Assembly: GCF_003545715.1 (NCBI RefSeq) | Contig: NZ_QVNU01000001.1 | Location: forward strand, 1,481,962-1,545,961 | DNA: 64,000 nt | Direction of reading: 5' to 3' | Origin: Taibaiella koreensis | GTDB taxonomy: Bacteria > Bacteroidota > Bacteroidia > Chitinophagales > Chitinophagaceae | In this document: in pieces, positions 9,338 to 18,491 of the stretch | Position numbering within the stretch: position 1 is the stretch's first letter | Layout of the letters: every line of letters begins with the position of its first letter | Translations under genes and position numbers: made by a program | Notes under the pieces: model-generated | What the model saw: only the letters and a program-made list of their open reading frames with translations | Told to the model about the DNA's origin: nothing | Database searches by the model: none

Positions 9338-9439
9338 TTAAGCCTGTTTGGGTTTAAAGGTGAAGCCCAGCCGGCCACTATTCCAGATATAGATCTTGTC
9401 CGCCTTAATCTTTGTTCGTTTTTCTGTTCTTCCTGTCAA
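9338..9439 (-). other. possible small ORF or gene remnant
   Basis: A minus-strand frame from a TTG at 9439 to the TAA at 9338-9340 gives 33 residues (TGRTEKRTKIKADKIYIWNS, then GRLGFTFKPKQA). The frame is open back to 9478 and the composition looks coding. It lies after the last gene of the minus-strand operon. There is no ATG and no recognised family. It could be a real small basic protein or the tail of a lost gene. Confidence 0.25.
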
Positions 9440-9503
9440 AATACCCCTCGCAGAGCAGTAGCAACAAATGGTATTATCTTAATCATACAGCTTTATGTTT
9501 TGC

Positions 9504-10094
9504 TCAGAAATCATAGCTGAGTACAACAGGAAGCGCGAGGTTGAGGTCGGTTGCCTTGGTGGAAAAGCTGAGCTTGAGCTCGGCGCCCAGGGTAAAATCC
9601 CTGCCGATACGCCTCTGGTAGCCCACACAAAAGCTCCCGTCGGCCAGCGACAGCACTTTGTTGAGCACGTGGTTCTCCAGTGTTTCGCTGGAGGCTGCGT
9701 TCAGCAGTAGGGAAGGGCCGAAGCTGAAAAGGGTATATACCGACTTCGTAAGGCGCATGCCAATGACCAGGTGCATCGGTATGGCTGCAAGCGAGGCCCT
9801 GATGGCGTCGTTTTCATATCCGTTTACCCGGTAGAATTTATTGTATCCCGTTTCAATACCCAACGATACGCGGTAGCGCGAGTGCCATATAATACGGCCG
9901 AAAAAGCTGTAGTTAAACGGCTTTACATGATCGCCGAAGGTTTTGATATTGTTGAAATAGAAGTTGGGCCCTGCAGAGATGGAGCCTGTGAAATGGGCCT
10001 CCCGCGGGCGGTGTTGGTCGCCGGGCTGTGCCTGTACCCAAGGGGCTGTACCGGCCAGTAGCAATAGCAGCATCAGTTTGTAGTAAGAGGACAT
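9504..10094 (-). CDS. putative outer-membrane beta-barrel protein
   Basis: 196 residues from the ATG at 10094 (a TTG six bases upstream is less likely). The signal peptide is SSYYKLMLLLLLAGTAPWVQAQ. The rest is a series of alternating amphipathic strands (FTGSISAGPNFYFNN, FFGRIIWHSRYRVSLGIETG, FTLGAELKLSF) ending in SYDF. A terminal aromatic residue is typical of outer-membrane barrels inserted by BamA. The length suits an 8- to 10-strand PorT/OmpW-like barrel. It is the last gene of a four-gene minus-strand operon, 18 nt after the phosphodiesterase gene. The specific function is unknown. Confidence 0.65.
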   Translation of the reverse strand: MSSYYKLMLLLLLAGTAPWVQAQPGDQHRPREAHFTGSISAGPNFYFNNIKTFGDHVKPFNYSFFGRIIWHSRYRVSLGIETGYNKFYRVNGYENDAIRASLAAIPMHLVIGMRLTKSVYTLFSFGPSLLLNAASSETLENHVLNKVLSLADGSFCVGYQRRIGRDFTLGAELKLSFSTKATDLNLALPVVLSYDF

Positions 10095-10112
10095 GAGCAA
10101 AGCTGGTTGTTA

Positions 10113-11363
10113 TTATTCCTGGCTGTAAAAAGTATAAGCCAGCATGGATGGATAATTGGTAAGAATACCGTCGTAACGGCTTTGGGTGATCACTTCGCTC
10201 ATGCCGCCGGGATCGTCCAGCGTCCAGGTCACTACTTTTATATCGTGGGCATGGGCATCTGCCGTCTCGGCTTCCAGCAGGCCCAGTGTCCAACGGGGGG
10301 CAAATACCCTGGAGCCTGCATTTTTCGCTTCGTCCAGCCCGATCTCACATAGGGAAGGTAATTGCTGGTGCCCGGGAAAAGCGATGAAATTGTCATAGGC
10401 TTCTTTTGATGGCAATCCCAGCAGCATCCCGATATTCCTGTTCCGGGATTGGGCGTAGCTCCGGGCTTTCTGCAGTACCGGTACCACATAATTGAAAAAG
10501 CCGTCTTCCCCGCCGTCTTTGCAATCCAGCCATACATTGGGTATATCGGTAGCATCGATAATGGTCGTTAGCATTTCGTCGAGTGTAGGAATCGACTGGC
10601 CATCTACAAGCTTGATATACGCGCGCAGGAAATCGGCATTGAACTGGTGGATATCGCCCACCAGGGGGCTTTTACGGGTAAGCCTGGTATTAATGTCCGG
10701 ATCGTGGTATATGATGGGAACCTTATCCTTCGTGAGCCTGATGTCGATTTCGATACCCGTAGCGCCAAACTGGCCCACATGCTTTACCAGGTCCAGGGAA
10801 TTCTCGGCATAAGGCAGGTTATCCGAGTTTCTGCCGCCACCACGATGGGCGGCAATGATGAACGGCCGTGTGCTTACGGCTGCAGAGAACGGCCGCTTGT
10901 ACCGGATGCTGATCGTTTTGCCAGGATCATTTTCCAGGTATCCACGTAGCACGATCCCGTTGCTTTTGTGGGCAAAAACAGAATCTACACCATCGGTTTT
11001 GATCATGGTCAGCTGTATCTGTCCCTGCTGCGGCTGTATCGGGTCGCGCCAGAATCCCGCCATGCGGAAGCTGCTGTCCGATGGCTTATAACCTACTTCC
11101 AGGTTGATGAAGCGACCGTCGCGGGCGCCGAAAAGACAGAGATAGCCATTGGCCCATTTGCCGGCAAATTGTTGCCCGAAGCCGTCGTCGCCTTCCGATA
11201 GTTCATAAATGCCTTCGAAAACCGCTTTATAGACCGTGTCGAAAGGTTCGGTGTTTTCCAGGTTAGCGGTAGTGTAGGTGGATAAGGGCTCGAACCGGTC
11301 CTTAATGCAGGCGGTCCAGGCCAGCATTGTTAGCAGCAGCAATAAGAGGTAATGCTTTTTCAT
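10113..11363 (-). CDS. glycerophosphodiester phosphodiesterase family lipoprotein
   Basis: 416 residues. The N-terminus looks like a lipoprotein signal with Cys19 (LAWTAC). Residues 25-160 form an unknown beta-rich domain. The GDPD TIM barrel starts near residue 168 and carries the family motifs HRGG (H173, R174), EN (187-188), EIDIR (E205, D207) and HD (H220, D221), plus late barrel strands (VVTWTLDD, YDGILTNYP). The family cleaves glycerophosphodiesters to an alcohol and glycerol 3-phosphate in a metal-dependent reaction. Here it should act in the periplasm or on a membrane surface. Its start codon overlaps the previous stop (ATGA), so translation is probably coupled to the upstream barrel-like gene. 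Confidence 0.88.
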   Translation of the reverse strand: MKKHYLLLLLLTMLAWTACIKDRFEPLSTYTTANLENTEPFDTVYKAVFEGIYELSEGDDGFGQQFAGKWANGYLCLFGARDGRFINLEVGYKPSDSSFRMAGFWRDPIQPQQGQIQLTMIKTDGVDSVFAHKSNGIVLRGYLENDPGKTISIRYKRPFSAAVSTRPFIIAAHRGGGRNSDNLPYAENSLDLVKHVGQFGATGIEIDIRLTKDKVPIIYHDPDINTRLTRKSPLVGDIHQFNADFLRAYIKLVDGQSIPTLDEMLTTIIDATDIPNVWLDCKDGGEDGFFNYVVPVLQKARSYAQSRNRNIGMLLGLPSKEAYDNFIAFPGHQQLPSLCEIGLDEAKNAGSRVFAPRWTLGLLEAETADAHAHDIKVVTWTLDDPGGMSEVITQSRYDGILTNYPSMLAYTFYSQE

Positions 11364-12073
11364 AGTTTAAAGCCGATATTGATCTCCGGGATAAAATATT
11401 GGTGATCGACGATCATCAATGCCGGCCATCCGAGAATATGAAATTTATTGAAGCCGGCGATGAAGCCGAAACAGATCGAATGCCGCCGGGTAAGCCGTTG
11501 TTCTATAAAACAGGCAATGGAATAGCCGTTGAACATGGAGCCCGTAATGTTACTGGTAGCATAATCCTGCAGGCCCAGACGGGTATTGATCATCCAGTCT
11601 AATTTACCCTGGAAGGTAAACGCTATATTTTTGAAGTTGAAGCCCGCCCGCAGTATGGGGTGATGTTCCCATACCCGTATCGTATTGTTGTACCCGAACG
11701 ACCGCAGGAAGCCGAAACTGAAGCCCAGCTGATAACCGACGCTTATATGCAGCTGGTCGCTTAAGGAATAGCTCCAGGAGGGCCCCAGGCGCACATCATT
11801 GGCCAGCACGAGTGTTTTTACATTGCCGTTCAGGGCAAAGCTTCCGGGCAAGGCATAATTGGCTTTGTAGTCTATCATAGGCCCACTGATGGGCTGCTCC
11901 AGCCATTGATCGGGGAGATAGATCTGGGCAAGGGTAATGGAGTGGTCGTATTTACCCGGGCGCTGCGGGGCCGGCAGGTACATCGAATGCTCCCGGATAT
12001 CGAAGTCCGGTTGTTGGGCATAAGCGCCCTGGCCAAGCAGCCACAGCGATGTTGTAAGCCATTTCCACATCAT
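11360..12073 (-). CDS. putative outer-membrane protein of unknown function
   Basis: 237 residues with a short signal peptide ending near GQGAYAQ. The mature part has many alternating polar/hydrophobic strands with aromatic girdle residues (HISVGYQLGFSFGFLRSFG, IAFTFQGKLDWMINTRLGLQ, HSICFGFIAGFNKFHILGW) and ends in INIGFKL. This suggests an outer-membrane barrel, without a named family. Its stop overlaps the start of the phosphodiesterase gene by four bases, and it lies 119 nt downstream of the metallophosphoesterase gene. Confidence 0.6.
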   Translation of the reverse strand: MMWKWLTTSLWLLGQGAYAQQPDFDIREHSMYLPAPQRPGKYDHSITLAQIYLPDQWLEQPISGPMIDYKANYALPGSFALNGNVKTLVLANDVRLGPSWSYSLSDQLHISVGYQLGFSFGFLRSFGYNNTIRVWEHHPILRAGFNFKNIAFTFQGKLDWMINTRLGLQDYATSNITGSMFNGYSIACFIEQRLTRRHSICFGFIAGFNKFHILGWPALMIVDHQYFIPEINIGFKL

Positions 12074-12192
12074 ATAAAGGCATATGCGGCCGGCATGGGC
12101 CAGGCGCTATCAGCATCAACAGGTTACCGGGGAAATCGTTCATTGGTAAGTTGCAATTCTCTGCAGATGGGGTGCTCAGGGTATAGGAACGA

Positions 12193-13182
12193 TTATTGAT
12201 GTGGCGCCTGAGCGGCATAGACTGTAAACGAAAGGATGTTCCCAAAGCCGCTCAGGTCGTCCTTCAGCGCCCTGCAGGTGACGAGCAGCGTATCCGCGTT
12301 ACGTTTGACCATCAGGTAGTGGAACGCAGGGTGGCAGTCGTCATCCTCGCATTCGATGCGGCCGGCGCCGGTATTCAGGCGCTGACGGATGCCGCCGCCG
12401 CCGCCGATGACCAGAAAGGTTTTACCTCCTGTTTTAAAGTGCTCGAAGTTGTGGGAATGGCCGCTGAGGAAAAGCATTCCTTTAGCCGTTTTTATAAAAG
12501 GCGCTGCAAACAAGGTCCGCACCTTCAGGTTGCTGCCCACTACCTTGCTATTGGAGTAGGGAGCGTGATGACAGGCTACGATGATAACCTTTACCGAGTC
12601 ATTGTGGTCGAGCGCTGCAAGCGTTCTGGTATAGAATCGGGCTTGTTGCTCTTGCTCCGCTGTGCTCAGCCTGGAAAAGTTGGAATTCAGCAGCAGGATG
12701 GCCACGGAATCTTTGATTATGTAGTAGCCGGTCTTATTGTGCTGTGGAAAGCGTTTTTGAAAGGCGTTTACACCCGATCTGGCATTGTAAAGATACTCAT
12801 GGTTGCCCAGGCAGGCCCATACCTGGCTTCCGTCTTTTCTCATACTATCCAGGAAGTGGTCCACGCCGGTCCAGCGCGCGGGCTTGGAACCTGCCGCCAC
12901 CACATCACCCAGTAGGAATACAATTTGTGGCTGCTTGCGGAGGATATCGTCGAAGATCAGTCCCGTAGCCGTCCGGTTGAAGGGTGTACGGTGAATTAGC
13001 CTTTCCACGAACAGCGGGGCTTGTGTATCGCTCACAAAGACCAGCGTATCGTTGCCGGTAGCCATTGCTTCGGTAGCTTGTGCATGTGTAGTCGCCGGGA
13101 TCATGGCGAAGCTGGACAACAGTAGCTGGAACCACAGCCGGTGGCTAATCCTTGTGCTCTTTACATAACGGCGCTGCTTCAT
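12193..13182 (-). CDS. secreted calcineurin-like metallophosphoesterase
   Basis: 329 residues with an N-terminal hydrophobic signal (about residues 15-35, ...ATTHAQ). The metallophosphoesterase signature is complete except that the usual DxH is DTQ (SDTQ, 51-54). The others are GD (92-93), GNHE (126-129), HH (205-206) and GHSH (241-244). These residues coordinate a dinuclear metal centre. Q in place of H in the first motif is known in several secreted members of this superfamily. The substrate cannot be read from sequence; phosphomono- or diesters in the periplasm are likely given the neighbouring glycerophosphodiesterase. It is the first gene of the minus-strand operon. Confidence 0.85.
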   Translation of the reverse strand: MKQRRYVKSTRISHRLWFQLLLSSFAMIPATTHAQATEAMATGNDTLVFVSDTQAPLFVERLIHRTPFNRTATGLIFDDILRKQPQIVFLLGDVVAAGSKPARWTGVDHFLDSMRKDGSQVWACLGNHEYLYNARSGVNAFQKRFPQHNKTGYYIIKDSVAILLLNSNFSRLSTAEQEQQARFYTRTLAALDHNDSVKVIIVACHHAPYSNSKVVGSNLKVRTLFAAPFIKTAKGMLFLSGHSHNFEHFKTGGKTFLVIGGGGGIRQRLNTGAGRIECEDDDCHPAFHYLMVKRNADTLLVTCRALKDDLSGFGNILSFTVYAAQAPHQ

Positions 13183-13969
13183 AAAAGATTGTTGCTATAC
13201 AGTTCCAGACAGACTGATAACAAAATACCGGCGCAAAAGATCAGAGCGTTTTATTTTATCTGAATATGTGATATCAATGTCATTTAGTTAAGAAACAAGG
13301 TATCTATGGCATTTTAAGATTTCGTCCCGTGAAGGCGATCTCTTGAGCTAAGGGAATAGCCTTCTTTTAATCTATACTGATATCCTTTTTCAACAGGAAG
13401 AGATCCTTCATTCGCAAGCTGCGCAAGCGATTGAGGATGACAATAGCGAGTTTACGGTTACGGTAGCCCAAACCATAAACATACCATTGTCATCTGACAT
13501 CTATGGGGCCATGGAAGCATCTCAATACCCTTGAACAACTTAAGACATTGCCCCGATAAGCGCAGATGATCAAGGCCCGCTATTCGCTACCGGCATATGC
13601 CTTTAGCGGGAGAGATATTCTAAGGAAGCATCGGTACCAAATCTTTGCAACCTTTGCGTCGGCTTGGCGACCTCAGCGGTTAACTACATACCTATTTCCT
13701 TAAATGCTTAACTAAACGACATTGATATGTGCTATAGGAAACGCCTGACTTATTTCTCCCATATCGGTTGCTGTGCCTGTCGAAGCGCCAATGCATCATC
13801 GCCCTTTCGACAAGCTCAAGGACCGGTGGGTATTTTGCTTCCTATGTCGGCAAGTTGGCTTATTTAATATGGGAAAAGGCATAACTCCGGGCCAGGAATG
13901 CTCAAAGTCTCTTTTATACGAAAGAGCCATTTAATCATATTGGTTCCATTGAAGCACTTCCAGTGTTTT
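13183..13969. other. noncoding region with degenerate intergenic repeats
   Basis: A 787-nt stretch without a supportable gene. It contains phrases that recall common dispersed intergenic repeats: GAGATCCTTCATTCGCAAG followed by GAGGATGACA (13399-13442), CAACCTTTGCGTCGGCTTGG (13649-13668) followed by GCGGTTAA, and TTTCGACAAGCTCAAGGACC (13805-13824). A hairpin GAAGGC / GCCTTC (13331-13364) is followed by TTTT but has no plus-strand gene before it. The methyltransferase gene on the left strand ends into this region's right border. Confidence 0.5.
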
Positions 13970-14908
13970 CTATTTACTGGTAAAGCGGCATAGACTGTAA
14001 GGATTGTTCGCATTACCCTCACAAAGGTCCAGCCAGCTTTGGGCGGCTATGACCACAGAACAGGGCCCATAGGTAAAGATACGGATAGCTCTCCTTGCTG
14101 CTTCATGTTTTAAAAGCAGCAGTACTTGTTGCAGCATCCCGCCTTCAAAGGGGGTGTACATAAAGAACACGGTGCCACCGCTGTAGTCGGCCTTACGGGC
14201 ATCCTGGTTAATAAAAGTGACGGCGGGAAGATCCAATTGCTGTGCGCAGACCGTAGCATAGCGGCAGCAAGCCGGCTCGTACTCGATGCCCGTTGCCGGT
14301 ACACCGGTCAGCAGGTGCACGAGTATACACACCTGTCCCAGCCCGGAACCCAGGTCGAAAAAGACATCGTTTTTGCTAAAGGCTGCCTGCTGTGTCAGCT
14401 GCAGGATGACCCTTGCCGGGGTCTTTTGGTAAAACACCATCCCGGTCTCTCTTTCTGAGTGGACTTCAGGCAATATCTGTTCCGATAACAGCGCGTTAAA
14501 GAAGAAATCCATTTCGTCGTAGCCCGGCTCTTTTGACTGTGTCAGATCAAGTATCCTTTCAGCTCCCAGATAATCGTTGACAGTTTGAAGAAAAGTTGCC
14601 GGTGTATATTTCCTGTTGCAGATCGCTTCGCGCAGCCCCCGGAATAAGGCCTTGTCTACCTGCTCCAGCTTTGCTTTGATCCGCAAGGCTTCGTCTTTCA
14701 AAGCGATCAGTTCCGGATGAGATATGGGGGTGTTCAGACTTTCCATCCGGTCCAGGACATGGAACTCAAGAAAGTCGATGGCCGCTGCCCGGCCGGAAAA
14801 ATGACGGGGAGCTTCAAGGCCGGGTCTGGCCTGCACCTGCTGCAGGTCAGACCGTATATCGGTCAGGATAGAAAGGAGAATGGGGGTATCGGTTGTCCTG
14901 GTTTGCAT
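13970..14908 (-). CDS. class I SAM-dependent methyltransferase
   Basis: 312 residues from the ATG at 14908. A start at 15052 is open but would leave only 5 nt to the divergent gene, with no room for promoters, so the shorter form is preferred. The N-terminal 170 residues are helical. The SAM-binding motif I is FFDLGSGLGQ (183-192), followed by an acidic residue after strand 2 (GIEYEP) and a motif with INQDARKADY. The spacing resembles the Dot1-like/Rossmann methyltransferases of bacteria. The substrate is unknown. No signal peptide, so it is cytoplasmic. It stands alone on the minus strand. Confidence 0.75.
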   Translation of the reverse strand: MQTRTTDTPILLSILTDIRSDLQQVQARPGLEAPRHFSGRAAAIDFLEFHVLDRMESLNTPISHPELIALKDEALRIKAKLEQVDKALFRGLREAICNRKYTPATFLQTVNDYLGAERILDLTQSKEPGYDEMDFFFNALLSEQILPEVHSERETGMVFYQKTPARVILQLTQQAAFSKNDVFFDLGSGLGQVCILVHLLTGVPATGIEYEPACCRYATVCAQQLDLPAVTFINQDARKADYSGGTVFFMYTPFEGGMLQQVLLLLKHEAARRAIRIFTYGPCSVVIAAQSWLDLCEGNANNPYSLCRFTSK

Positions 14909-14993
14909 ATGGCCGGTTACATAAGGCAAGTTATCAAACCTGGGCGGGATGGCAAAAGCAGATTTTCCGATCCTCTGTGTAAGATACCTGTTG

Positions 14994-15024
14994 TTGTTCG
15001 CATTGACCCTTTTCTGTAATTTCG
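14994..15024 (+). promoter_or_regulatory. promoter for the secreted protein at 15058
   Basis: TTG at 14994-14996, a 20-nt spacer, then TAATTTCG (15017-15024), 7 of 8 matches to TAnnTTTG. The ATG lies 33 nt after the box. Confidence 0.5.
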
Positions 15025-15057
15025 AATTAAAGGGAACTGCTGCCCGGAACAACGCCC

Positions 15058-15819
15058 ATGAAAAGCCTTTTTTTAATCGCCTTCCTTTTTGCTGGCTCCT
15101 TTGTCTACGCTCAGGATGCTGCTAAGGTTGAGCATAAGCTTCTGTCGCTTTTTAGCAATATCAAAGATTACAGGGTAGACGAAGACGTCTCTGGCGATTC
15201 GGTCGCGGATGCCAATGTGCGTTTTGAGCAAGCGCTGGTCAATGCGTTGCGGCGACAGCCCGCGCTCATTCATTTTCCATTTAGCAAGCTGAGCCGGGAG
15301 CATTTGAAGATACTTACCAGCAAAGACGGGAAGCTCAGGCTCTATAATTGGGACGATAACCTGGGCGGTACCATGCGGGGCTTTCGCACCGTCGCCCAGT
15401 TGGAGTCTGCCGACGGAAAGCAGTCTGTGGTTGCCTGGGGCGAAGACCAATCCCGGATCAACGAAGTGTATACCGTAAACAGCCCTTCGGGTGCTACCTA
15501 TTACCTGCTTTCAACGACCTTCATAGGTAGCACGGCCTTGTTCGGGGAGGAGATCACGATCTACGCTGCCGGCCATGATGGACGTCTGACCAAGGCGCCT
15601 GTTATCAAAACGAGCACACGTCTCAGCAGCAGCATAGGCTGCGAACTCGACTACAGCGCTTCCGTAAACAGGAATAGAAAGCTGCCACGTGCCCAACCGG
15701 CCGGTTATGATGCCACCCGGCAGGAAATTTCGATCCCGCTGGTGCTTGAAGATGGCACTATCACCTCCCGTCGCATCAGGTATCGCTTTAACGGCACCTT
15801 GTTTGAAAAAGTTAAGTAA
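15058..15819 (+). CDS. secreted protein of unknown function
   Basis: 253 residues with a signal peptide (MKSLFLIAFLFAGSFVYAQ). The mature part has a helical start (HKLLSLFSNIKDYRV, FEQALVNALRRQPALIHF), then beta strands with a tryptophan-rich segment (RLYNWDDNLGGTMRGF) and a GATYYLLST motif. No domain was recognised. It has no T9SS sorting domain, so the protein is probably periplasmic. It is divergent from the methyltransferase and convergent with the type B giant that ends 12 nt downstream. Confidence 0.75.
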   Translation: MKSLFLIAFLFAGSFVYAQDAAKVEHKLLSLFSNIKDYRVDEDVSGDSVADANVRFEQALVNALRRQPALIHFPFSKLSREHLKILTSKDGKLRLYNWDDNLGGTMRGFRTVAQLESADGKQSVVAWGEDQSRINEVYTVNSPSGATYYLLSTTFIGSTALFGEEITIYAAGHDGRLTKAPVIKTSTRLSSSIGCELDYSASVNRNRKLPRAQPAGYDATRQEISIPLVLEDGTITSRRIRYRFNGTLFEKVK

Positions 15820-15831
15820 GATCTACGAGGG

Positions 15832-18444
15832 TTAACGGATCAATGTAACGTTGCCCTGGTAACGTTCCTGCCGTCTGCCGTCGATCTCGGCTTCGATCTG
15901 GTAGATGTATACGCCCTGCGGCTGGTCTTTATCGTTGAAGCGGCCATCCCATCCTTTTCCGTCTATACGTTCCGTAACAAAAACCACCTGTCCCCAGCGG
16001 TTAAGCAGCTGCATATGGAACCTGGTTACCCGGCGCGACAACAATTGCCTGGGAAAGAAATAATCGTTGACCCCGTCGCCATTGGGTGTAAAGGCATTGG
16101 GAATATCGATATAGCAATCTTTGCCGATAACCACGCTCTCTGTAGCGCTGCAGCCTAATGGGAGCAGGCTTAGTGTTAGGCTATACCGGCCAGGATGCAC
16201 TACCTTAAGCAGAGCGCTGGTATCGCCGGTGCTCCATACCCTTTGGTAAGGGCCCTGGGGCGCAGGACCAAGGGCCTGTAGGTATAGTGGATTGCCGTCA
16301 AGGCAAAGCGACGAGTCGGGGCCCAGGTCCACATGGGGTAGGGGATACACCATGATTGGCTTGCTGAAAGCATTGTCGGGACAGGCCCTGAAATGGAAGG
16401 TTACCTGCACCTGCTGCCGGCCTTCGCGATCGAAAGCATGACTGATCCTTTCGTTGGCGGTGATCCTGTTATCTTCGTCGCCGAACTGCCAAGATAGGTT
16501 CAATGCTGTACTGTCGATAAGTGGTGTAAAGAGAATCGCTTCGCCCGTACAGATACTGTCCCTGCTGGTAAGAAAGCTGCCGGCCAGCAACGAATCGACA
16601 ATGACACTTGCCATAGCAGTATCATAGCAGGGATGGCCGGTGCCGGCGATCAGCCGGACCTCATAGCGGCCGGGATGCGGATACAGATGTGCCGGGTTTT
16701 CCAGCGTGGCGCCACTGCCATCGCCAAACTGCCAGATCCATGAAACCATGTCCCCGGTAGAAGTGTTGGTAAACGAAATGCTTTCCCCCATACAAATCAC
16801 CGTGTCCGATAGCCGTATGCCTGCCTGGTAAGGTGACGGTGGGGGAACGGCAATGCTTAAGAAGGTGCTGCAATCATTGCTGGTGCTAACCTCCAGACGG
16901 TACTGCCCTGCGGTGATATGATTCAGCGTATCACCATGATTGGTTGTCAGGGGGCCGCGTAATACCAAGCTGCCGGTGCCGTTGTACCAGGTGTAGGTAT
17001 AGGTAGTGGTATCGCCGGGCGCCGGGGTTGCCCAGGCCATGGCATTCGTATCGTTACGGCAGCCAGCTTCCGCATGCCATTGCGGGCGCTGTCCTTCGAA
17101 GCTTACCCTGAAGGTATCTATATGGAACACACAGGGCGGCGTATGATAGCTTACCCAGTACATGCCGGGATCGCTTACCGGTGCGGAAGGGCCCGCGGGG
17201 CCATGGCTCCATTGGTAATCCCAGCCGGAGGCGTTGTTTGCCGTCAACGTATGACTGGTGCTGAAACAAGGTGCTTTGCTGAGCTGGCTGCTGTAGAGTG
17301 AATCTCTCCTGATCTCCGGCACCACGCTGGGCAGGCCGAAGATCAGGTTGGTATTGGGCTGCAGGAGTATGGCATTGCCGACTAAGGTGCTGGCAGTGCC
17401 GGCAAGATTGGGGTGCAGGATCATACTGAGCGCACCGGTACCACCACAATAGACCTTTCCGTCAGGGCCCCTCCTGATCGCACCGGCGCCGGCCGCGCCG
17501 ATATTCGTCTTTGAGCTCACGATAGCCGGAAAGCTACCGGCATTCAGGTTGTACTGCTCGATCCCTGCGGTGGTTACTGCGTTGGTATATAGCTTGGAGT
17601 TATCAGGTGAGAAGCAGGCGCTGTAGCGGCCCAGGGAATCCAGTATCCGCTGGTTCGAGACCTGCCCGGTAGCAGGATCGAAGGCAAACAGCTCCAGCGC
17701 GCCGCCGAAGGAAGAGAACGGCACTGCCCGTGTCATAGCCAGCATTTTCCGGTCAGGCGATACATCCATCTGTCCGTAATTGCTGCCTGTCGTTAACGGG
17801 ATACTGAAGGTGGAGACGACGGGGATGGATTGCACACCGGCATCGTTTACCTCAAACGCCTTAATGTGTTCTGTTGTAGCATTGCTCACCGACAGCGTGA
17901 GCACCCATATATTGCAATGGTCGCCTGCTACGCCTGTCATATGCTCGGTATTCATCGAGTCCAGCAAAGTACCCTTTCCTGCAGCCACCACATCGCCCAT
18001 GCCGCCATTGAGGCTCATATCGACCACGCTGTAATAGAGCCTGCCGCTGTTGCCGCCCAGTTCGATGGAGGTAAGCGAAAAAATATAATACCGCGATGGC
18101 TGGCCGGGCATGGGGACAATAAGGGCGCCCTGGGCAGTGCTGGAAGTAGGGCCGTAAGCGGGATAGGAAATATCGCTGATCAAAGCAGCGCCGTTAGGCA
18201 TGACCAGGTGGCTGCGGTTCCACACCGTATTGCCTTCGGTATAAAAAAGCAGCTGCCCGCCGGGATCGCATACACTGGCGCAGGCCTCATTAGCATGTAT
18301 CTTGCTGCGCAGTGATAAGGGTGGCGTGCTGTTGAAGCTTACGCCGGCGCTGTCGCCGAATATCCATACTTGTTCGCGCTGGGCATATCCCTTGCCCCAT
18401 AGCAATAGAAAGGCTAGCAGAAAAATGGCATAACGTCTGATCAT
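15832..18444 (-). CDS. T9SS type B (gliding-motility-associated) protein with PKD domains
   Basis: 870 residues if the ATG at 18444 is used (MIRRYAIFLLAFLLLWGKGYAQ is a good signal peptide); an ATG at 18471 adds nine residues. The first 400 residues resemble a seven-bladed propeller-like domain shared with the proteins at 18492 and 37202 (LLFYTEGNTVWNRSHLVMPN, SVVDMSLNGGMGDVV, DVSPDRKMLAMTRA). Two PKD domains follow (WIWQFGDGSGATLENPAHLY; LSWQFGDEDNRITANERISH). The end is a T9SS type B sorting domain (IPNAFTPNGDGVNDYFFP, LLNRWGQVVF, GVYIYQIEAE). It starts 20-47 nt after the previous gene and is likely co-transcribed with it. Confidence 0.85.
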   Translation of the reverse strand: MIRRYAIFLLAFLLLWGKGYAQREQVWIFGDSAGVSFNSTPPLSLRSKIHANEACASVCDPGGQLLFYTEGNTVWNRSHLVMPNGAALISDISYPAYGPTSSTAQGALIVPMPGQPSRYYIFSLTSIELGGNSGRLYYSVVDMSLNGGMGDVVAAGKGTLLDSMNTEHMTGVAGDHCNIWVLTLSVSNATTEHIKAFEVNDAGVQSIPVVSTFSIPLTTGSNYGQMDVSPDRKMLAMTRAVPFSSFGGALELFAFDPATGQVSNQRILDSLGRYSACFSPDNSKLYTNAVTTAGIEQYNLNAGSFPAIVSSKTNIGAAGAGAIRRGPDGKVYCGGTGALSMILHPNLAGTASTLVGNAILLQPNTNLIFGLPSVVPEIRRDSLYSSQLSKAPCFSTSHTLTANNASGWDYQWSHGPAGPSAPVSDPGMYWVSYHTPPCVFHIDTFRVSFEGQRPQWHAEAGCRNDTNAMAWATPAPGDTTTYTYTWYNGTGSLVLRGPLTTNHGDTLNHITAGQYRLEVSTSNDCSTFLSIAVPPPSPYQAGIRLSDTVICMGESISFTNTSTGDMVSWIWQFGDGSGATLENPAHLYPHPGRYEVRLIAGTGHPCYDTAMASVIVDSLLAGSFLTSRDSICTGEAILFTPLIDSTALNLSWQFGDEDNRITANERISHAFDREGRQQVQVTFHFRACPDNAFSKPIMVYPLPHVDLGPDSSLCLDGNPLYLQALGPAPQGPYQRVWSTGDTSALLKVVHPGRYSLTLSLLPLGCSATESVVIGKDCYIDIPNAFTPNGDGVNDYFFPRQLLSRRVTRFHMQLLNRWGQVVFVTERIDGKGWDGRFNDKDQPQGVYIYQIEAEIDGRRQERYQGNVTLIR

Positions 18445-18491
18445 CACAGGAATTTTATTTAGGATAGCCATACAGTTTGGGAAAGTGCGGT

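Noticed and set aside
13331-13368. Terminator-like hairpin in the noncoding region
   Set aside because: It has a T run on the plus strand but no plus-strand gene before it; kept only as a note in the noncoding feature.
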